Shown: positions 35,332 through 45,260 of the stretch, one piece after another
Layout of the letters: the number at the start of each line of letters is the position of its first letter
Position numbering within the stretch: the stretch's first letter is position 1
Translations under genes and position numbers: made by a program
Source of the DNA: CAVRQM01 sp963822705
GTDB taxonomy: Bacteria > Pseudomonadota > Alphaproteobacteria > Acetobacterales > Acetobacteraceae
Assembly: GCA_963822705.1 (NCBI GenBank)
Contig: CAWGIX010000004.1
Coordinates: 62,001-126,000, forward strand
Direction: 5' to 3'
Length of the DNA: 64,000 nt
Notes under the pieces: model-generated
What the model was told of the DNA's origin: nothing
Database searches by the model: none
Seen by the model: only the letters and a program-made list of their open reading frames with translations

Positions 35332-36200
35332 TGGCGCAGCGCCCGATCTGGCGGGGGCATCTGCGGCTGGCTCTGGTGTCCTGTCCTGTGGCGCTGTACT
35401 CGGCGCACCACGAGCGCGCCAACGTGCATTTTCATTTCATCAATCCGGATACCGGGCACCGGGTGCGCATGGTGACGGTCGATGCCGACAACCAGCGGCC
35501 GGTGCAACGCACCGACTTGGTGCGCGGCTACGAGTTCAAGCGCGACCACTATCTGATCCTCACCGACGAGGATTTCGATGCGGTGCGCGTCGAAAGCAGC
35601 AGCACGCTGGTGATCCAGAAATTCGTGCCGATGGAATCCGTGGATCCGGTGTATTTCGAAGCCAGCTACTACGTGGCGCCCGACGGCGACTCCGGTCAGG
35701 ACGTGTTTGTGGTGCTGCGCGATGCCATTGCAAAAACCGGCCGCATGGCGCTTTCGCGCGTGGTGATCTCGCGCCGCGAGCGGGCGCTAGCCATCATGCC
35801 GATGGGGCCTGGGCTGGTCGCGCACACGCTGTACGACCCCAAGGAGCTGAACCAGCCCGACAACTTGTGGGAAGACTTGCCGGCGCAAAAACCGGACCCG
35901 GAGATGGTGAAACTGGCCACGCAACTGATCGACCGGCAGACCGGCACCTATGACGAGTCCGACGCCGAGGACCGCTACGAAACGCGGCTGCGCGAGCTGA
36001 TTGCGGCGAAGCTGAAAGGCGAGGGACTGTCGACCGAGCCGGAACCCGAGCAGGACCGGAGCAATGTCGTCGACCTGATGGCGGCGCTGAAGCAGAGCCT
36101 GGCAGGCACGAAGGCAGCTGCATCATCGCGTGCGCACCGCTCGACACAAGCCAAGCCGAAGCCTGCCGCCAAAGCGGCCAAGCGTCGCCGCGCCCAATGA
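35331..36200 (+). CDS. ku: Ku-like DNA end-binding protein
   Basis: A 289-residue bacterial Ku that forms a homodimeric ring on broken DNA ends and recruits LigD. The core (residues 1-250) opens with RPIWRGHLRLALVSCPVALY and includes LVRGYEFKRDHYLILTDEDF, VYFEASYYVAP and SRVVISRRERALAIMPMGPG. The tail is Lys/Ala-rich (AKPKPAAKAAKRRRAQ), like the basic DNA-binding extension of other Ku proteins. It is translationally coupled to ligD. Confidence 0.96.
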   Translation: MAQRPIWRGHLRLALVSCPVALYSAHHERANVHFHFINPDTGHRVRMVTVDADNQRPVQRTDLVRGYEFKRDHYLILTDEDFDAVRVESSSTLVIQKFVPMESVDPVYFEASYYVAPDGDSGQDVFVVLRDAIAKTGRMALSRVVISRRERALAIMPMGPGLVAHTLYDPKELNQPDNLWEDLPAQKPDPEMVKLATQLIDRQTGTYDESDAEDRYETRLRELIAAKLKGEGLSTEPEPEQDRSNVVDLMAALKQSLAGTKAAASSRAHRSTQAKPKPAAKAAKRRRAQ

Positions 36201-36260
36201 CCCCCTCGCGCATCTTGGCGCAGATTGTGCAAGGATACGGAAACTTCTGGAGGGAGAACG

Positions 36261-37355
36261 ATGAAAAAAGTCCTTGCCGCCGTTCCGGCGATGTGTGCTG
36301 CCCTGCTCATCGGAACCGCGGCTCGCGCGGACGACGCCCAGACAGTGGATATCCCGCCCGGTTCGCACGTGCCGATCGAGGTGGTGGTGGTCGTCACCTT
36401 CGAAATCCCCGGCTTTACGGGCGAGTTCAAGCACTGGATCGATGACTTCCCGCTGCCGCAGGTGCTCCCGTTCCCGCAGGGCTACGCACCGCTTCGGTAC
36501 AATGCAAAGCGCCACGTACTGGGCATCGAGAGCGGCGAAGGCCCGACGCACATGGCCGCCTCGATCACCGCTCTGGCCAATGACTCGCGCTTCGATTTCT
36601 CGCATGCCTACTGGCTGCTGGCCGGCATTGCCGGCATTGACCCGAACGCCGGGCCGGCTGCCTCGGTGGCCTGGGCCAGCTACGTGGTGGACGGCGATCT
36701 CGCCTACGAGATCGACGCGCGCCAAATCCCGAAAGACTGGAGCACCGGCTATGTGCCGCTCGGCCGCGACAAGCCATATCAGGAGCCACGGCCGCCTGTG
36801 AGTTCGCTGAACGGCGTGAACCTGTTCAAACTGAATCCCAGTCTAGCCAACTGGGCGTATGAATTCAGCAATTCGAAAGTCAAGCTGCCGGACGACGCCG
36901 AATTGCGAAATCTGCGTGCGCAGTACACGACCTATCCGGCGACGCAATCGCCGCCGCAGATCCTTCGGGGCGACGTGCTTGCGGCCGGCACGTTCTGGCT
37001 CGGAAGCCTGCTCAACCAGTGGGCCGAAAACTGGGTGACCTACTGGAGCGACGGCAAGGCCATTTTCACCATGACCTCGGAGGAGGACGCCGGCTACATG
37101 CAGGCGTTGACATTCTTGGCGCAGAACAATCAGGCCGATTTGACCCGGGTGATGGATCTGCGCGGCGCCTCGGACTTCTCGGTGCCGCATCCCGGCCAGA
37201 CCACGGCAGAACTGTTGCGCAGCGAGCACAACGGCACCGGCTACTCGGCCTTTTTGCAGAGCCTCAAAGACGTGTACCTGGCCGGCAGCTCGGTCGTATA
37301 CGAGCTGACGGACAACTGGGCATATTATTACAGCAACGTGCCCGGCTCCCGGTGA
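36261..37355 (+). CDS. Purine nucleoside permease (NUP) family protein
   Basis: A 364-residue secreted or periplasmic protein of the NUP family. GGAGGG precedes the ATG; residues 1-22 are a signal peptide (LAAVPAMCAALLIGTAARA). The conserved family blocks are VVVVVTFEIPGFTGEFKHWI, HVLGIESGEGPTHMAASI, YWLLAGIAGIDPNAGPAASV and FTMTSEEDAGYMQAL. Despite the name, the sequence has no membrane helices and resembles nucleoside phosphorylase folds, so a nucleoside-binding or cleaving role is likely; the permease label comes from yeast studies. It stands alone. Confidence 0.85.
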   Translation: MKKVLAAVPAMCAALLIGTAARADDAQTVDIPPGSHVPIEVVVVVTFEIPGFTGEFKHWIDDFPLPQVLPFPQGYAPLRYNAKRHVLGIESGEGPTHMAASITALANDSRFDFSHAYWLLAGIAGIDPNAGPAASVAWASYVVDGDLAYEIDARQIPKDWSTGYVPLGRDKPYQEPRPPVSSLNGVNLFKLNPSLANWAYEFSNSKVKLPDDAELRNLRAQYTTYPATQSPPQILRGDVLAAGTFWLGSLLNQWAENWVTYWSDGKAIFTMTSEEDAGYMQALTFLAQNNQADLTRVMDLRGASDFSVPHPGQTTAELLRSEHNGTGYSAFLQSLKDVYLAGSSVVYELTDNWAYYYSNVPGSR

Positions 37356-37610
37356 TCGCACGGGTTCGGTCATGCGCGACGGTGTCGGGCATGATCCGGG
37401 GCCCCGCACAGAACCGCGGTGAAGGCGATCAGCAGCAACTCGGTCCGACCGGTGGCGGGCATTGCTCGCCCGCGCGTCCGGCACGGCCGCAAAAACTCCC
37501 CCCCAAACCAGTCATCCAAGGTCTCCCGGCTGGTGCCAGGAGACCTCAGAGAATCCAAACCATGCCGCGCCGCCAGCCGCTACTCATCCAATGCGATTCC
37601 CCTGCCCAGA

Positions 37611-37631
37611 GCGAGAGGGCCGGGGTAAGCG
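37611..37631. repeat. Degenerate half-copy of the CCCTCTCCC palindrome
   Basis: GCGAGAGGGCCGGGGTAAGC matches the right arm of the full repeats with two changes; the left arm is missing. It sits just beyond the stop of a sugar-binding-protein gene on the minus strand. The wider gap 37356-37634 has no other gene that I can support, only a weak 62-codon frame. Confidence 0.6.
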
Positions 37632-37634
37632 TGC

Positions 37635-38664
37635 TTAGCTGCCGCCGCCGACGCAGGTGTTGGCGTTCTTCGGCGTGCAGACGTCAAGCCCGGTATAGGT
37701 CGGGTCTTTTGGCGCCGGCTTGCCCTCCTTGATGTCGTACAAGAACTTCATCGCGTCGTAGCCCATGTCGAACGGACGCTGGCCCACGTTGCCGGAGGCA
37801 TAGCCCTTCTTCAGCTGGTCGATCTGGATCGGTAGCGTATCAGCAACGACCAGTGCCAGCTTGCCGCTGTCGATCTGCGCCTTGTGCTCGGTCGCCACGC
37901 GGTCGAAGGCGCGCCCGGTGAACTCCGGGAAGCCACCGGTCGGGATGAACGCGTCGAGGTTGGGATACTTGTTCAGAATGTCCTCAAGCTGCTGCACCGA
38001 GACCGGGAAATCGTCGTTGGTGTACAGCGGGCAGCCCTCCACCTCGGTCCAGCCGTTCTGGCCGGTGAGCCGCTCGCCCGGCGACTCGGAGCTTGCCTTG
38101 CCGGACAGCGTATCGCGAATGCCCTGCATGCGCTCGTTGTGGTTGGCCGCGGCGGCGCCCCCGGACTGGATGCAGATCGTGCCGCCCTTCGGTTTGATCC
38201 CTTGCGCGATCTTGGCCAGGTTCACGCCGATGTCGTAATTGTGCGTGCCGACATAGGCGATGCGCAGGTCCTTGTCCTTCGGCAGCAGGTCGCTGTCCCA
38301 GGTCAGCACCGGAATGCCCGCCTTCTTCGCACCTTCCAGGGCCTTGCCCATGGCCGCGGCGTTGGCTGCCGACACCGCGATGCCGTCGACCTTCTTGGCG
38401 ATCAGGTCGTCGACCACCTGCACCTGCTCCTCGCCGCCGCCGTGCTCGCCAGGACCGATATACAGGCACTCGAACGCGCCGTTGCTCTCCTTCTCGGCCT
38501 TCTTGCAGCCGTCGCGAGCCTGATCGAAGAACGGATTGTTGGTGTTCTTCGGCACCAGGGCGAAGGTGTACTTCTTGCCCTGCGCATGCGCCTGCGGCGC
38601 CGTGACGCCGGCAACGAACGCGCGTGGCGATCACCGCGGCGCTGGCCAGATAGCAAAACTTCAT
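37635..38664 (-). CDS. Sugar ABC transporter binding protein (one frameshift)
   Basis: A periplasmic binding protein of about 342 residues in the ribose/fructose-type Peripla_BP_4 family. GGAGG precedes the ATG at 38664. The signal peptide (MKFCYLASAAVIA...) is split by a frameshift near 38625, after which PKNTNNPFFDQARDGCKKAE starts the mature fold. GIAVSAANAAAMGKALEGAK, PVLTWDSDLL and GDxL-like DTLPIQIDQLKKGYASGNVG are family blocks. It follows its permease and ATPase genes on the same strand and is the third gene of the transporter operon. Confidence 0.86.
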
Positions 38665-38705
38665 TCGTTTCCTCCGGTTTGTTTGGTGAGAGATCACAGC
38701 CGAGC

Positions 38706-39719
38706 CTAGTCGCGCCGACGCCCCCGCAGCCGCTGCAGCAACACTGCAAGGACCAGGAAGGAGCCGACGAACATGCCCTGGTAGTTGGAGTCCACGCCCG
38801 CCATCAGCAGGCTGTTGCGGATCACCTCGATCAAGGCCGCGCCGATGAACGCGCCGAACGCGCCGCCCTCGCCGCCCATCAGGTTGGCGCCGCCGATCAC
38901 CGTGGACGCGATGACGCGCAGCTCGTAGCCGATCCCGAGCGCGTTGATCGGCCGAGCCTTGCCACGCAAGCGTCAACAGGCCCGCCAGCGCCGCGGTCAG
39001 CGCCGAGAAGACGTAGGCCTGCACCTTGATCCGATCCACCGGCACGCCGGTCAACCGCGCCGCCTGCTCGTTGCCGCCGATGGCGTACAGGTGCCGACCC
39101 CAGGCGGTGAAATGCAGCATGGCGGCAAAGCCGACGCCGAGCACGATAAGCAGCCAAACCGGCGTGGCCAGGCCCAGCCAGGAGCCGCCGCCGAAGGTGA
39201 AGAAGGCATCCGACCCGGGGCCGAATTCGTAGATCATCCTGTTCTGGCGTCAGCACGATCGCCACCGAGCGCAGGATCGACAGCATGCCCAAGGTGACGA
39301 CGAACGGAGCGAGTTCCAGGTAGGCGATCAGCGCGCCGTTGATGAAGCCGAACAGCGCGCCGGCCGCCAGTCCGCCCGCGACGCCCAGCCACCACGGCAG
39401 GTTGGCGTGCATGATGAGGCCGGCCACGATGGCCACGGCGCCCATGATCGAGCCGACCGAGAGGTCGATGCCGCCGGTGATGATCACCGCGGTCATGCCC
39501 ATCGCCATGATGCCGATAAAACTGAAATTGCGGGTGATGTCGTAAAAATTGGCGGCCGACGCGAACGCCTGCGGCTGCAGCCACGCACATCACCAGAACG
39601 ATCACGAGCAGCGATATGCTGACCCAGAAGGCCTGGCTTCCGAACAGTCCCTGCAGCGCCGTGCTTTCCTTGTTCTCGAGGATGTCGTCGATGGCGACGC
39701 CGCGCGGCGACTGCGTCAG
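38706..39719 (-). CDS. Sugar ABC transporter permease (three frameshifts)
   Basis: An inner-membrane permease of about 337 residues in the RbsC/FrcC family. GMTAVIITGGIDLSVGSIMG is the hallmark loop. LIAYLELAPFVVTLGMLSIL, YAIGGNEQAARLTGVPV, then VIGGANLMGGEGGAFGAFIG follow. Breaks lie near 39585, 39235 and 38955. The first codon that fits is CTG at 39719, overlapping the ATPase stop (CTGA); no ATG, GTG or TTG is available before the conserved TQSPRGVAIDDILEN. The start is therefore uncertain. Confidence 0.85.
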
Positions 39720-40456
39720 GCGGCATGGATGGCCCCCGTAATCAGGCCGGTGACTTCCTCGGGGCTGGTATCGACGATCGGTTTCTCCGCCACTTTCCGG
39801 CCGCGGCGCAGCACCATCACCCGGTCGCAGACGGCGAACACGTCGGGCATGCGGTGACTGATCAGCACCACCGCCACCCCCTGGTCGCGCAGGCGGCGGA
39901 TCAGATCCAGCACCTCGGCCACCTGGCGCACCGAAATGGCGGCGGTCGGTTCGTCCAGCAGCACGATCTTGCTGTTCGACAACCGGGTGCGCGCGATCGC
40001 CACGGCCTGGCGCTGGCCGCCGGACATGCGCCGCACCATGTCGCGCGGCCGCGTCTCGGATTTCAGCTCGCCGAAAAAGCTTGCCGGCGCGCTCGTACAT
40101 GGCGCGGTAGTTCAGGATGCCGAACGGCCCCACGCGGTGCGTGCCTCACGGCCCAGGAACACGTTCGCCGCGGCGGTCAGGTTATTGCACAGCGCCAGGT
40201 CCTGGTAGACGATCTCGATGCCTTTCTGGCGTGCTTCGACCGGCTTGTGGAAATGCACGGTCTCGCCCTCGATCACGATCTGGCCGGAGCTGGGAGGAAA
40301 GTTGCCGGCGATGATTTTTACCAGCGTGGATTTGCCCGCGCCGTTGTCGCCCATCAGCCCCAGCACCTCGCCGGGCTCCAGCGTCAGCTGCACGGAGTTC
40401 AGCGCATGGATCGCGCCAAAGCTCTTGGAAATGTCGGTGAGCTGCAGGACCGGCAC
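39716..40456 (-). CDS. Sugar ABC transporter ATPase (two frameshifts)
   Basis: A single-domain ATPase of about 246 residues, like FrcA, rather than the doubled RbsA type. Walker A is GLMGDNGAGKSTLVKIIAG, followed by the Q-loop EIVYQDLALCNNL. After two breaks near 40125 and 40075 the signature MSGGQRQAVAIART and Walker B KIVLLDEPTAAI appear, then the switch LISHRMPDVF. GTG at 40456, with GGAAAG upstream, is preferred over an ATG 51 bases earlier. It couples ATP hydrolysis to sugar import. Confidence 0.87.
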
Positions 40457-40527
40457 GCTTGCTTTCCACCCCCCGGGGCGCGTTGACCGCGCCCTGCCCG
40501 GAACCATGCCTCACCGCAACTTGTCGG

Positions 40528-41267
40528 TCAAATGGCGAGAGGGCGCCCTTCTGCGTATCCACTCTCTTGCCGACCTCGGCGACCTGCCCGTGCCGCGTCT
40601 CCGCCACCTCGCACAGATCGGCCAGAGCCGGCGCCACGTCCTGCGGGGCGGCAAGCCGGGTGCGGTCCTCGCCGGGCATCGCCTCGGCGCGCAGGCGGGT
40701 GGCGACCACGCCAGGATCGAACAGGTTCACCCGCAGCCGGGTAGTGCGGGTCTCCTCGGCCCAGGCCAGCACCAGATGTTCCAGCGCCGCCTTGGTGGCG
40801 CCGTACAGTCCCCAATAGGCGGCCGGTCGGCGCACGACGCGGCTGGTCACGAACACCGCGCGCCCGGCCGGCGCGGCCAGCAGCAGCGGCGCGGTGGTGC
40901 GGATCAGCCGCCAGGCCGCCTCAAAATTCACGCCGACCGCGGCGGCGAAATCGTCCGGCTGAATGTGCGGCACCGGCGACAGGTGCCCCAGCGCGCCCGC
41001 ATTGCCCACCAGCACATCCAACCGGCCGAACCGCTCGAACAGGCTGGGGCCGAGCCGGTCGACCTGCGGGCCGTCGGTCAGGTCGAGCGGCAGCAGCGTC
41101 GCCGCATTTTTTCCGGCGGCGCGGATCGCGTCGTCGGTTTCCTCCAGCCCGCCCTGGGTGCGCGCGGTTATCACGACGTGGAAATCCCGGCGCGCCAATT
41201 CGACCGCGACTGCGGCGCCGATGCCGCGGCTGGCACCGGTCACCAGCGCCACGCGCGCCTGGGTCAT
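40528..41267 (-). CDS. Short-chain dehydrogenase/reductase (3' end uncertain)
   Basis: An SDR enzyme of about 245 residues. The cofactor loop is VALVTGASRGIGAAVAVELA. NAGALGHLSP is the NAG motif, and the catalytic Tyr-Lys pair lies in AYWGLYGATKAALEHL with the Ser in VTSRVV. The ATG overlaps the purF stop (ATGA). The observed frame runs on past 40528 without a stop. A neighbouring frame has a TGA at 40528 that gives a normal family length, so a frameshift near the C-terminus is likely. The substrate is unknown. Confidence 0.8.
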
Positions 41268-42727
41268 CGCAATTCGGCGAGCAGGCTGAGCTGGCGCGAC
41301 TCCGGCTCGGCCGCGTCGGCCAGCGGGATCGGGTAGTCGCCGGTGAAACACGCATCGCAGAACCGCGGCGCCGCGGAGTCGCGACCCGGCTCGCCCACCG
41401 CCCGGTACAAGCCCGTCGATCGACACGAACGCGAGACTGTCCGCGCCGATCAGGGCCGCCATCGCGGCCACGTCGTTCTGGGCCGCCAGCAGTTTGCTGC
41501 GCTCCGGCGTGTCGATGCCGTAGAAGCAGGAATTCGTGGTGGGCGGCGAGGAAACCCGCATGTGCACTTCCGCCGCCCCCGCCTGGCGTACCATTTCGAC
41601 GATCTTCTTGCTGGTGGTGCCGCGCACGATGCTGTCGTCCACCAGCACCACCCGCCGCCCGTGCAGCACCGCGGCGTTGGCAGAGTGTTTTAGCTTTACC
41701 CCCAGGTGACGGATGCTGTCGGTGGGCTCGATGAAGGTGCGCCCGACATAGTGGTTGCGGATGATGCCCAGCTCGAACGGCAGCCCGACTGCTCCGCGTA
41801 ACCCATGGCGGCCGGAACGCCGCTGTCGGGCACCGGCACGACCACGTCGGCCTCGACATGACTTTCACGCGCCAGTTCGGCGCCGATGCGCTTGCGCGCG
41901 GCGTAAACCGGAATTCCTTCCACAACGCTGTCGGGCCGCGAGAAATACACGTACTCGAACACGCAGAATCGCGGCTGCTCGCGGGAGAACGGGCGGATGC
42001 TGCGCACCCCGTTGGCGCTGATCACCACGATCTCGCCCGGTTCGATGTCGCGCACGAACACGGCCCCGGTGATGTCCAGTGCGCAGGTTTCCGACGCCAG
42101 CACCCAGCTCCCGCCGCTCTTGTCCTTCGGACCACCGATGCGGCCCAGAATCAGCGGGCGTACGCCGAGCGGGTCGCGCACCCCGATCAGCGCGTCGTCG
42201 GTCAACGCCACCAGCGAATAGGCGCCGACCACCTGTTTCAGCGCGTCGATCAGCCGGTCCACCACGGTGGAATACTGGCTGATCGCGACCAGGTGGATGA
42301 ACACCTCGCTGTCGGTGGTCGACTGGAACAGGCAGCCGCGGCGGATCAGCGCGCGGCGCAGCGCCAGGGCGTTGGTGAGGTTGCCGTTATGCGCGATCGC
42401 CAGGCCACCGAACTCGAAATCAGCATACAGCGGCTGTACGTTGCGCAGCACGGTGTCGCCGGTGGTGGCGTAGCGGTTGTGGCCGATCGCTGAGGCGCCC
42501 GGCAGGCCGGCGATGATGCGCGGGTCGGAAAAATTGTCGCCGACCAGACCCAAGCCCTTGTGGCTGCGGAACGTGACCCCATCGAAACTGACAATGCCGG
42601 TGGCGGTCTGGCCGCGGTGCTGCAAGGCGTGCAGGGCGAGTGCGGTCACCGCCGCGGCGTCCGGCGAGTTCCACACGCCGGCCACGGCGCATTCTTCGTG
42701 AAACTTGTCGTCGGTCAGTCTCGGCAT
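41264..42727 (-). CDS. purF: Amidophosphoribosyltransferase (two frameshifts)
   Basis: The first committed enzyme of purine synthesis, about 487 residues. The N-terminal nucleophile Cys is in the MPRLTDDKFHEECAVAGVW opening, after a short propeptide. GHNRYATTGDTVLRNVQPL, LAIAHNGNLTNAL and SETCALDITGAVFVRDIEPG are the glutaminase blocks. The PRPP loop VVLVDDSIVRGTTSKKIVEM lies in the second half. A missing base near 41787 and an extra T near 41413 break the frame; the C-terminus ends in QLSLLAELR. The gene follows cvpA, as in many proteobacteria. An inactive purF is improbable. Confidence 0.93.
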
Positions 42728-42750
42728 GGCAGGCACTCCGGCCGCTTGCG

Positions 42751-43308
42751 TCAGGTGTGCGGCTGCAAAAAGTCTTCGGCGCGTGTCTCCGTGGGCGTCG
42801 CCTGCGCCGGCGGCGGGTAGACGGCGGGTCGCACCCGCTCCGGCAAGAATTTCGCTGCCCACTCTGCGCCCTGATAGATGAACGGTGTGCTGCGCGCCTG
42901 TTGCACCGGCTCCGGCCAGCGATCGGGGTGCGGCAGCACGATCCCGAGGCCGATATAGGCCGCCACCACCACGGCCGCACCCCGCACGAGCCCGAAGGCG
43001 AGCCCCAGCGTGCGATCCAGGCCGGACAGCAGCGAGACGCGCACCAGGCCGCCGATCATGCCGGCCACCACCGAGAACAGGATCAGCGCGCCGATGAACA
43101 CCGCGGCGTAGGCGGCGGCGTAGGCGAGGTTGGGGTCCTCGATCCACTGCGCAAACCTTGGCAGCACCAGCGGCCCGCCCCACCACGCGACCACGCCGGC
43201 CCCCACCCAGGCGGCGATGCCCATCACCTCGCGCACAAAACCGCGCGCAAACGCCAGCAGTGCGGAGACGGCGAAAATGGCGATGACCACGCCGTCGACC
43301 CAGTTCAC
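42751..43308 (-). CDS. cvpA: CvpA family membrane protein
   Basis: A 185-residue inner-membrane protein with four hydrophobic helices, including VVIAIFAVSALLAFARGFVR, GAGVVAWWGGPLVLP, AAYAAVFIGALILFSVVAGM and GAAVVVAAYIGLGIVL. FxRGFVRE in the first loop is characteristic of CvpA. The gene sits directly before purF, the order known from E. coli, where CvpA was linked to colicin V production. GTG at 43308 is the start. The biochemical role is not established. Confidence 0.9.
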   Translation of the reverse strand: MNWVDGVVIAIFAVSALLAFARGFVREVMGIAAWVGAGVVAWWGGPLVLPRFAQWIEDPNLAYAAAYAAVFIGALILFSVVAGMIGGLVRVSLLSGLDRTLGLAFGLVRGAAVVVAAYIGLGIVLPHPDRWPEPVQQARSTPFIYQGAEWAAKFLPERVRPAVYPPPAQATPTETRAEDFLQPHT

Positions 43309-43343
43309 GGTCGAGGCTTGCCCGGATCAGCAGACAACGCCGG

Positions 43344-43639
43344 CTACTTGGACGGGGGCGGTACGATGGTCGCGGTCGTGCCCGCAGGCGCCTGGATGAT
43401 GATGACTTGGGGCGGAGCAGCAGGCGCAGGCATCCGGGCAGGAAGTATGCGGTGGCGGCTGCAGTGGCGGTGACGAGCGCTGCGATCGTCAATCCGGCCT
43501 GGGCCAGAAATCTGCGGCCATCAGCCCGAAGTTCCTGACGCAAGCGTTCCATCTCCAGGCGCCCCTTCTCGATCTCGACCTGCAGCTTCTCCATCCGCAG
43601 TATCCTTTCGTCGCCCTCGGTCGGAAGATCGTCCGCCAC
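43344..43639 (-). CDS. Small coiled-coil membrane protein (one frameshift)
   Basis: A protein of about 98 residues between radA and cvpA. The N-terminal 43 residues form a charged coiled coil (LQVEIEKGRLEMERLRQELR). One membrane helix follows (FLAQAGLTIAALVTATAAAT). The frame breaks near 43437; the continuing frame gives a proline/isoleucine-rich tail, PAPAAPPQVIIIQAPAGTTA, and a stop at 43344. The topology suggests a single-pass membrane anchor with a cytoplasmic coil. No family is recognised. Confidence 0.6.
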
Positions 43640-43668
43640 TGATATATGCTTTTTCGCTGGGCGTTACA

Positions 43669-45057
43669 CTACGACTTGGCCGCACCGAACCGGGCCACGA
43701 CATCCGCCAGGTGCCCAACCTCGTGCAGCGCAATACCCTCCGGCGCAGCCAGCGGGCGGTTGCCGCGCGCCACCCGGCGCGGCAGGCACGCGGCCGAAAA
43801 GCCAAGCTTTTGCGCCTCCTTCAGTCGCGCCTCGGCCTGCGCCACCTGCCGCACCTCTCCGGACAAACCCACTTCGCCGAAAAACACCATGCCGGGGTCG
43901 GTCGGCTGGTCGGACGCCGCCGAGGCCAGGGCGGCGGCCACCGCCAGGTCGGCGGCCGGCTCGGCGATGCGCAGCCCGCCGGCGACGTTCAGCCACACGT
44001 CGGTGGCGTTCAGGCGCAGCCCGCAGCGCGCCTCCAACACCGCCAGCAGCATCGATAGTCGCCCCGAATCCCACCCCACGGCGGCGCGGCGCGGGCTGCC
44101 GCCGGGATTTGCCGCCAGCAGCGCCTGGATTTCCACCAGCACCGGCCGCGTGCCCTCCAGGCCGGCGAACACCGCGCTGCCGGAAATGTTGCCGCGGCGC
44201 TCGGCCAGAAACAGCGCGGAGGGGTTGGCAACCTCGGCCAGGCCGCGGTCAGTCATCTCGAAAACGCCGATCTCGTCGGTAGCCCCGAACCGGTTTTTTA
44301 TCCCGCGCAGGATGCGGAACTGGTGGCCGCGGTCGCCTTCGAAATGCAGCACCGCGTCGACCATGTGCTCCAGCACGCGCGGCCCGGCGATCGCCCCGTC
44401 CTTGGTCACGTGCCCCACCAGCACCACCGCAAAACCGCGACTCTTGGCCAGCCGGATCAGTTCGAAAGCGCTGGCGCGGACCTGGCTGACCGTGCCGGGG
44501 GCGGATTCGATGCTGTCGAGCCACATGGTCTGGATGGAGTCGATCACCACCATCGCGGTGTCGGTCTCCGCCTCCAGGCTGGCAGCGATGTCGCGCAGAT
44601 TGATGGCGGCGGCCAGGGCCAGCTTGGCGCCGTCCAGGCCCAGACGGCGGCCACGCAGGCGAAGCTGCTCGATCGCCTCTTCGCCGGAAATATACAGAAC
44701 TTTTGCGCCGGTGCGGGCGAGGCCAGCGGCGGCTTGCAGCAGCAGGGTGGATTTGCCGATGCCCGGGTCGCCGCCGAGCAGCACCGCCGATCCCGGCACC
44801 AGGCCGCCGCCCAGCACCCGGTCCAACTCTCCGATCGTGGTTGACGCGCGTGGGGCAAGTTCGGCCGTGCCTGCAAGCGGCTGATAGGCGATCCGGCGTC
44901 CGGCGGAGGAGGTTTTGGCCGCTGCCATGCCGGGCCCGGGTGCCGTCGATTCCTCGACGATGGTGTTCCACTCGCCGCACGCCTCGCAGCGCCCGGACCA
45001 TTTTGCGGTGACCGCGCCGCAGGATTGGCAGACGAACCGAGGCGACGATTTTGCGAT
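43669..45057 (-). CDS. radA: DNA repair protein RadA
   Basis: A RecA-like ATPase that promotes branch migration in recombination, about 462 residues. The C4 zinc finger FVCQSCG...RCEACGEW is encoded upstream of the ATG at 44928 and in the same frame, so the protein must start near 45057. There the codon is ATC and no ATG, GTG or TTG lies between it and an in-frame stop; the start base is probably misread. Walker A is LLGGDPGIGKSTLLLQ, and the RadA-specific KNRFGATDEIGVFEM is present. The C-terminal Lon-like domain includes VGWDSGRLSMLLAVLEAR. The frame is otherwise intact. Confidence 0.93.
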   Translation of the reverse strand: MAKSSPRFVCQSCGAVTAKWSGRCEACGEWNTIVEESTAPGPGMAAAKTSSAGRRIAYQPLAGTAELAPRASTTIGELDRVLGGGLVPGSAVLLGGDPGIGKSTLLLQAAAGLARTGAKVLYISGEEAIEQLRLRGRRLGLDGAKLALAAAINLRDIAASLEAETDTAMVVIDSIQTMWLDSIESAPGTVSQVRASAFELIRLAKSRGFAVVLVGHVTKDGAIAGPRVLEHMVDAVLHFEGDRGHQFRILRGIKNRFGATDEIGVFEMTDRGLAEVANPSALFLAERRGNISGSAVFAGLEGTRPVLVEIQALLAANPGGSPRRAAVGWDSGRLSMLLAVLEARCGLRLNATDVWLNVAGGLRIAEPAADLAVAAALASAASDQPTDPGMVFFGEVGLSGEVRQVAQAEARLKEAQKLGFSAACLPRRVARGNRPLAAPEGIALHEVGHLADVVARFGAAKS

Positions 45058-45260
45058 GGAGAACCTCGCGAGCAGTGTCGCGTCGCTACTCTGACCGAGG
45101 ATTCTCGACTAGCCCGTGTTGCAGTTTTGAAGGCGCCATTCCGATCGACTGTACAGGCTTCACCCACGTCGCTCCGGCTGCGCGCTGGCCGAGATCGGAC
45201 CGCCGCGATTTACAGGAAACTTCTTGACCCGGCCCGGCGGCGTGTGTTAGTGCTCCTGAC

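Noticed and set aside
37370..37558. A 62-codon minus-strand gene in the gap after the NUP gene
   Set aside because: There is no ribosome-binding site, no family similarity and little coding bias; the hydrophobic stretch is short.
40182..41669. A PurF-SDR fusion of 495 residues
   Set aside because: The PurF stop overlaps the SDR ATG once an extra base near 41413 is removed, so the fusion is artificial.
41696..43639. A 647-residue protein joining a coiled-coil membrane segment to PurF
   Set aside because: The intervening stretch is the antisense-like shadow of cvpA in another frame. The parts are separate genes and the join results from a frameshift near 43437.
45058..45260. A strong promoter (TTGACC with a TTAGTG box) before the hypothetical gene at 45261
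   Set aside because: The -10 box is poor and the boxes lie very close to the ATG, so I do not list it.
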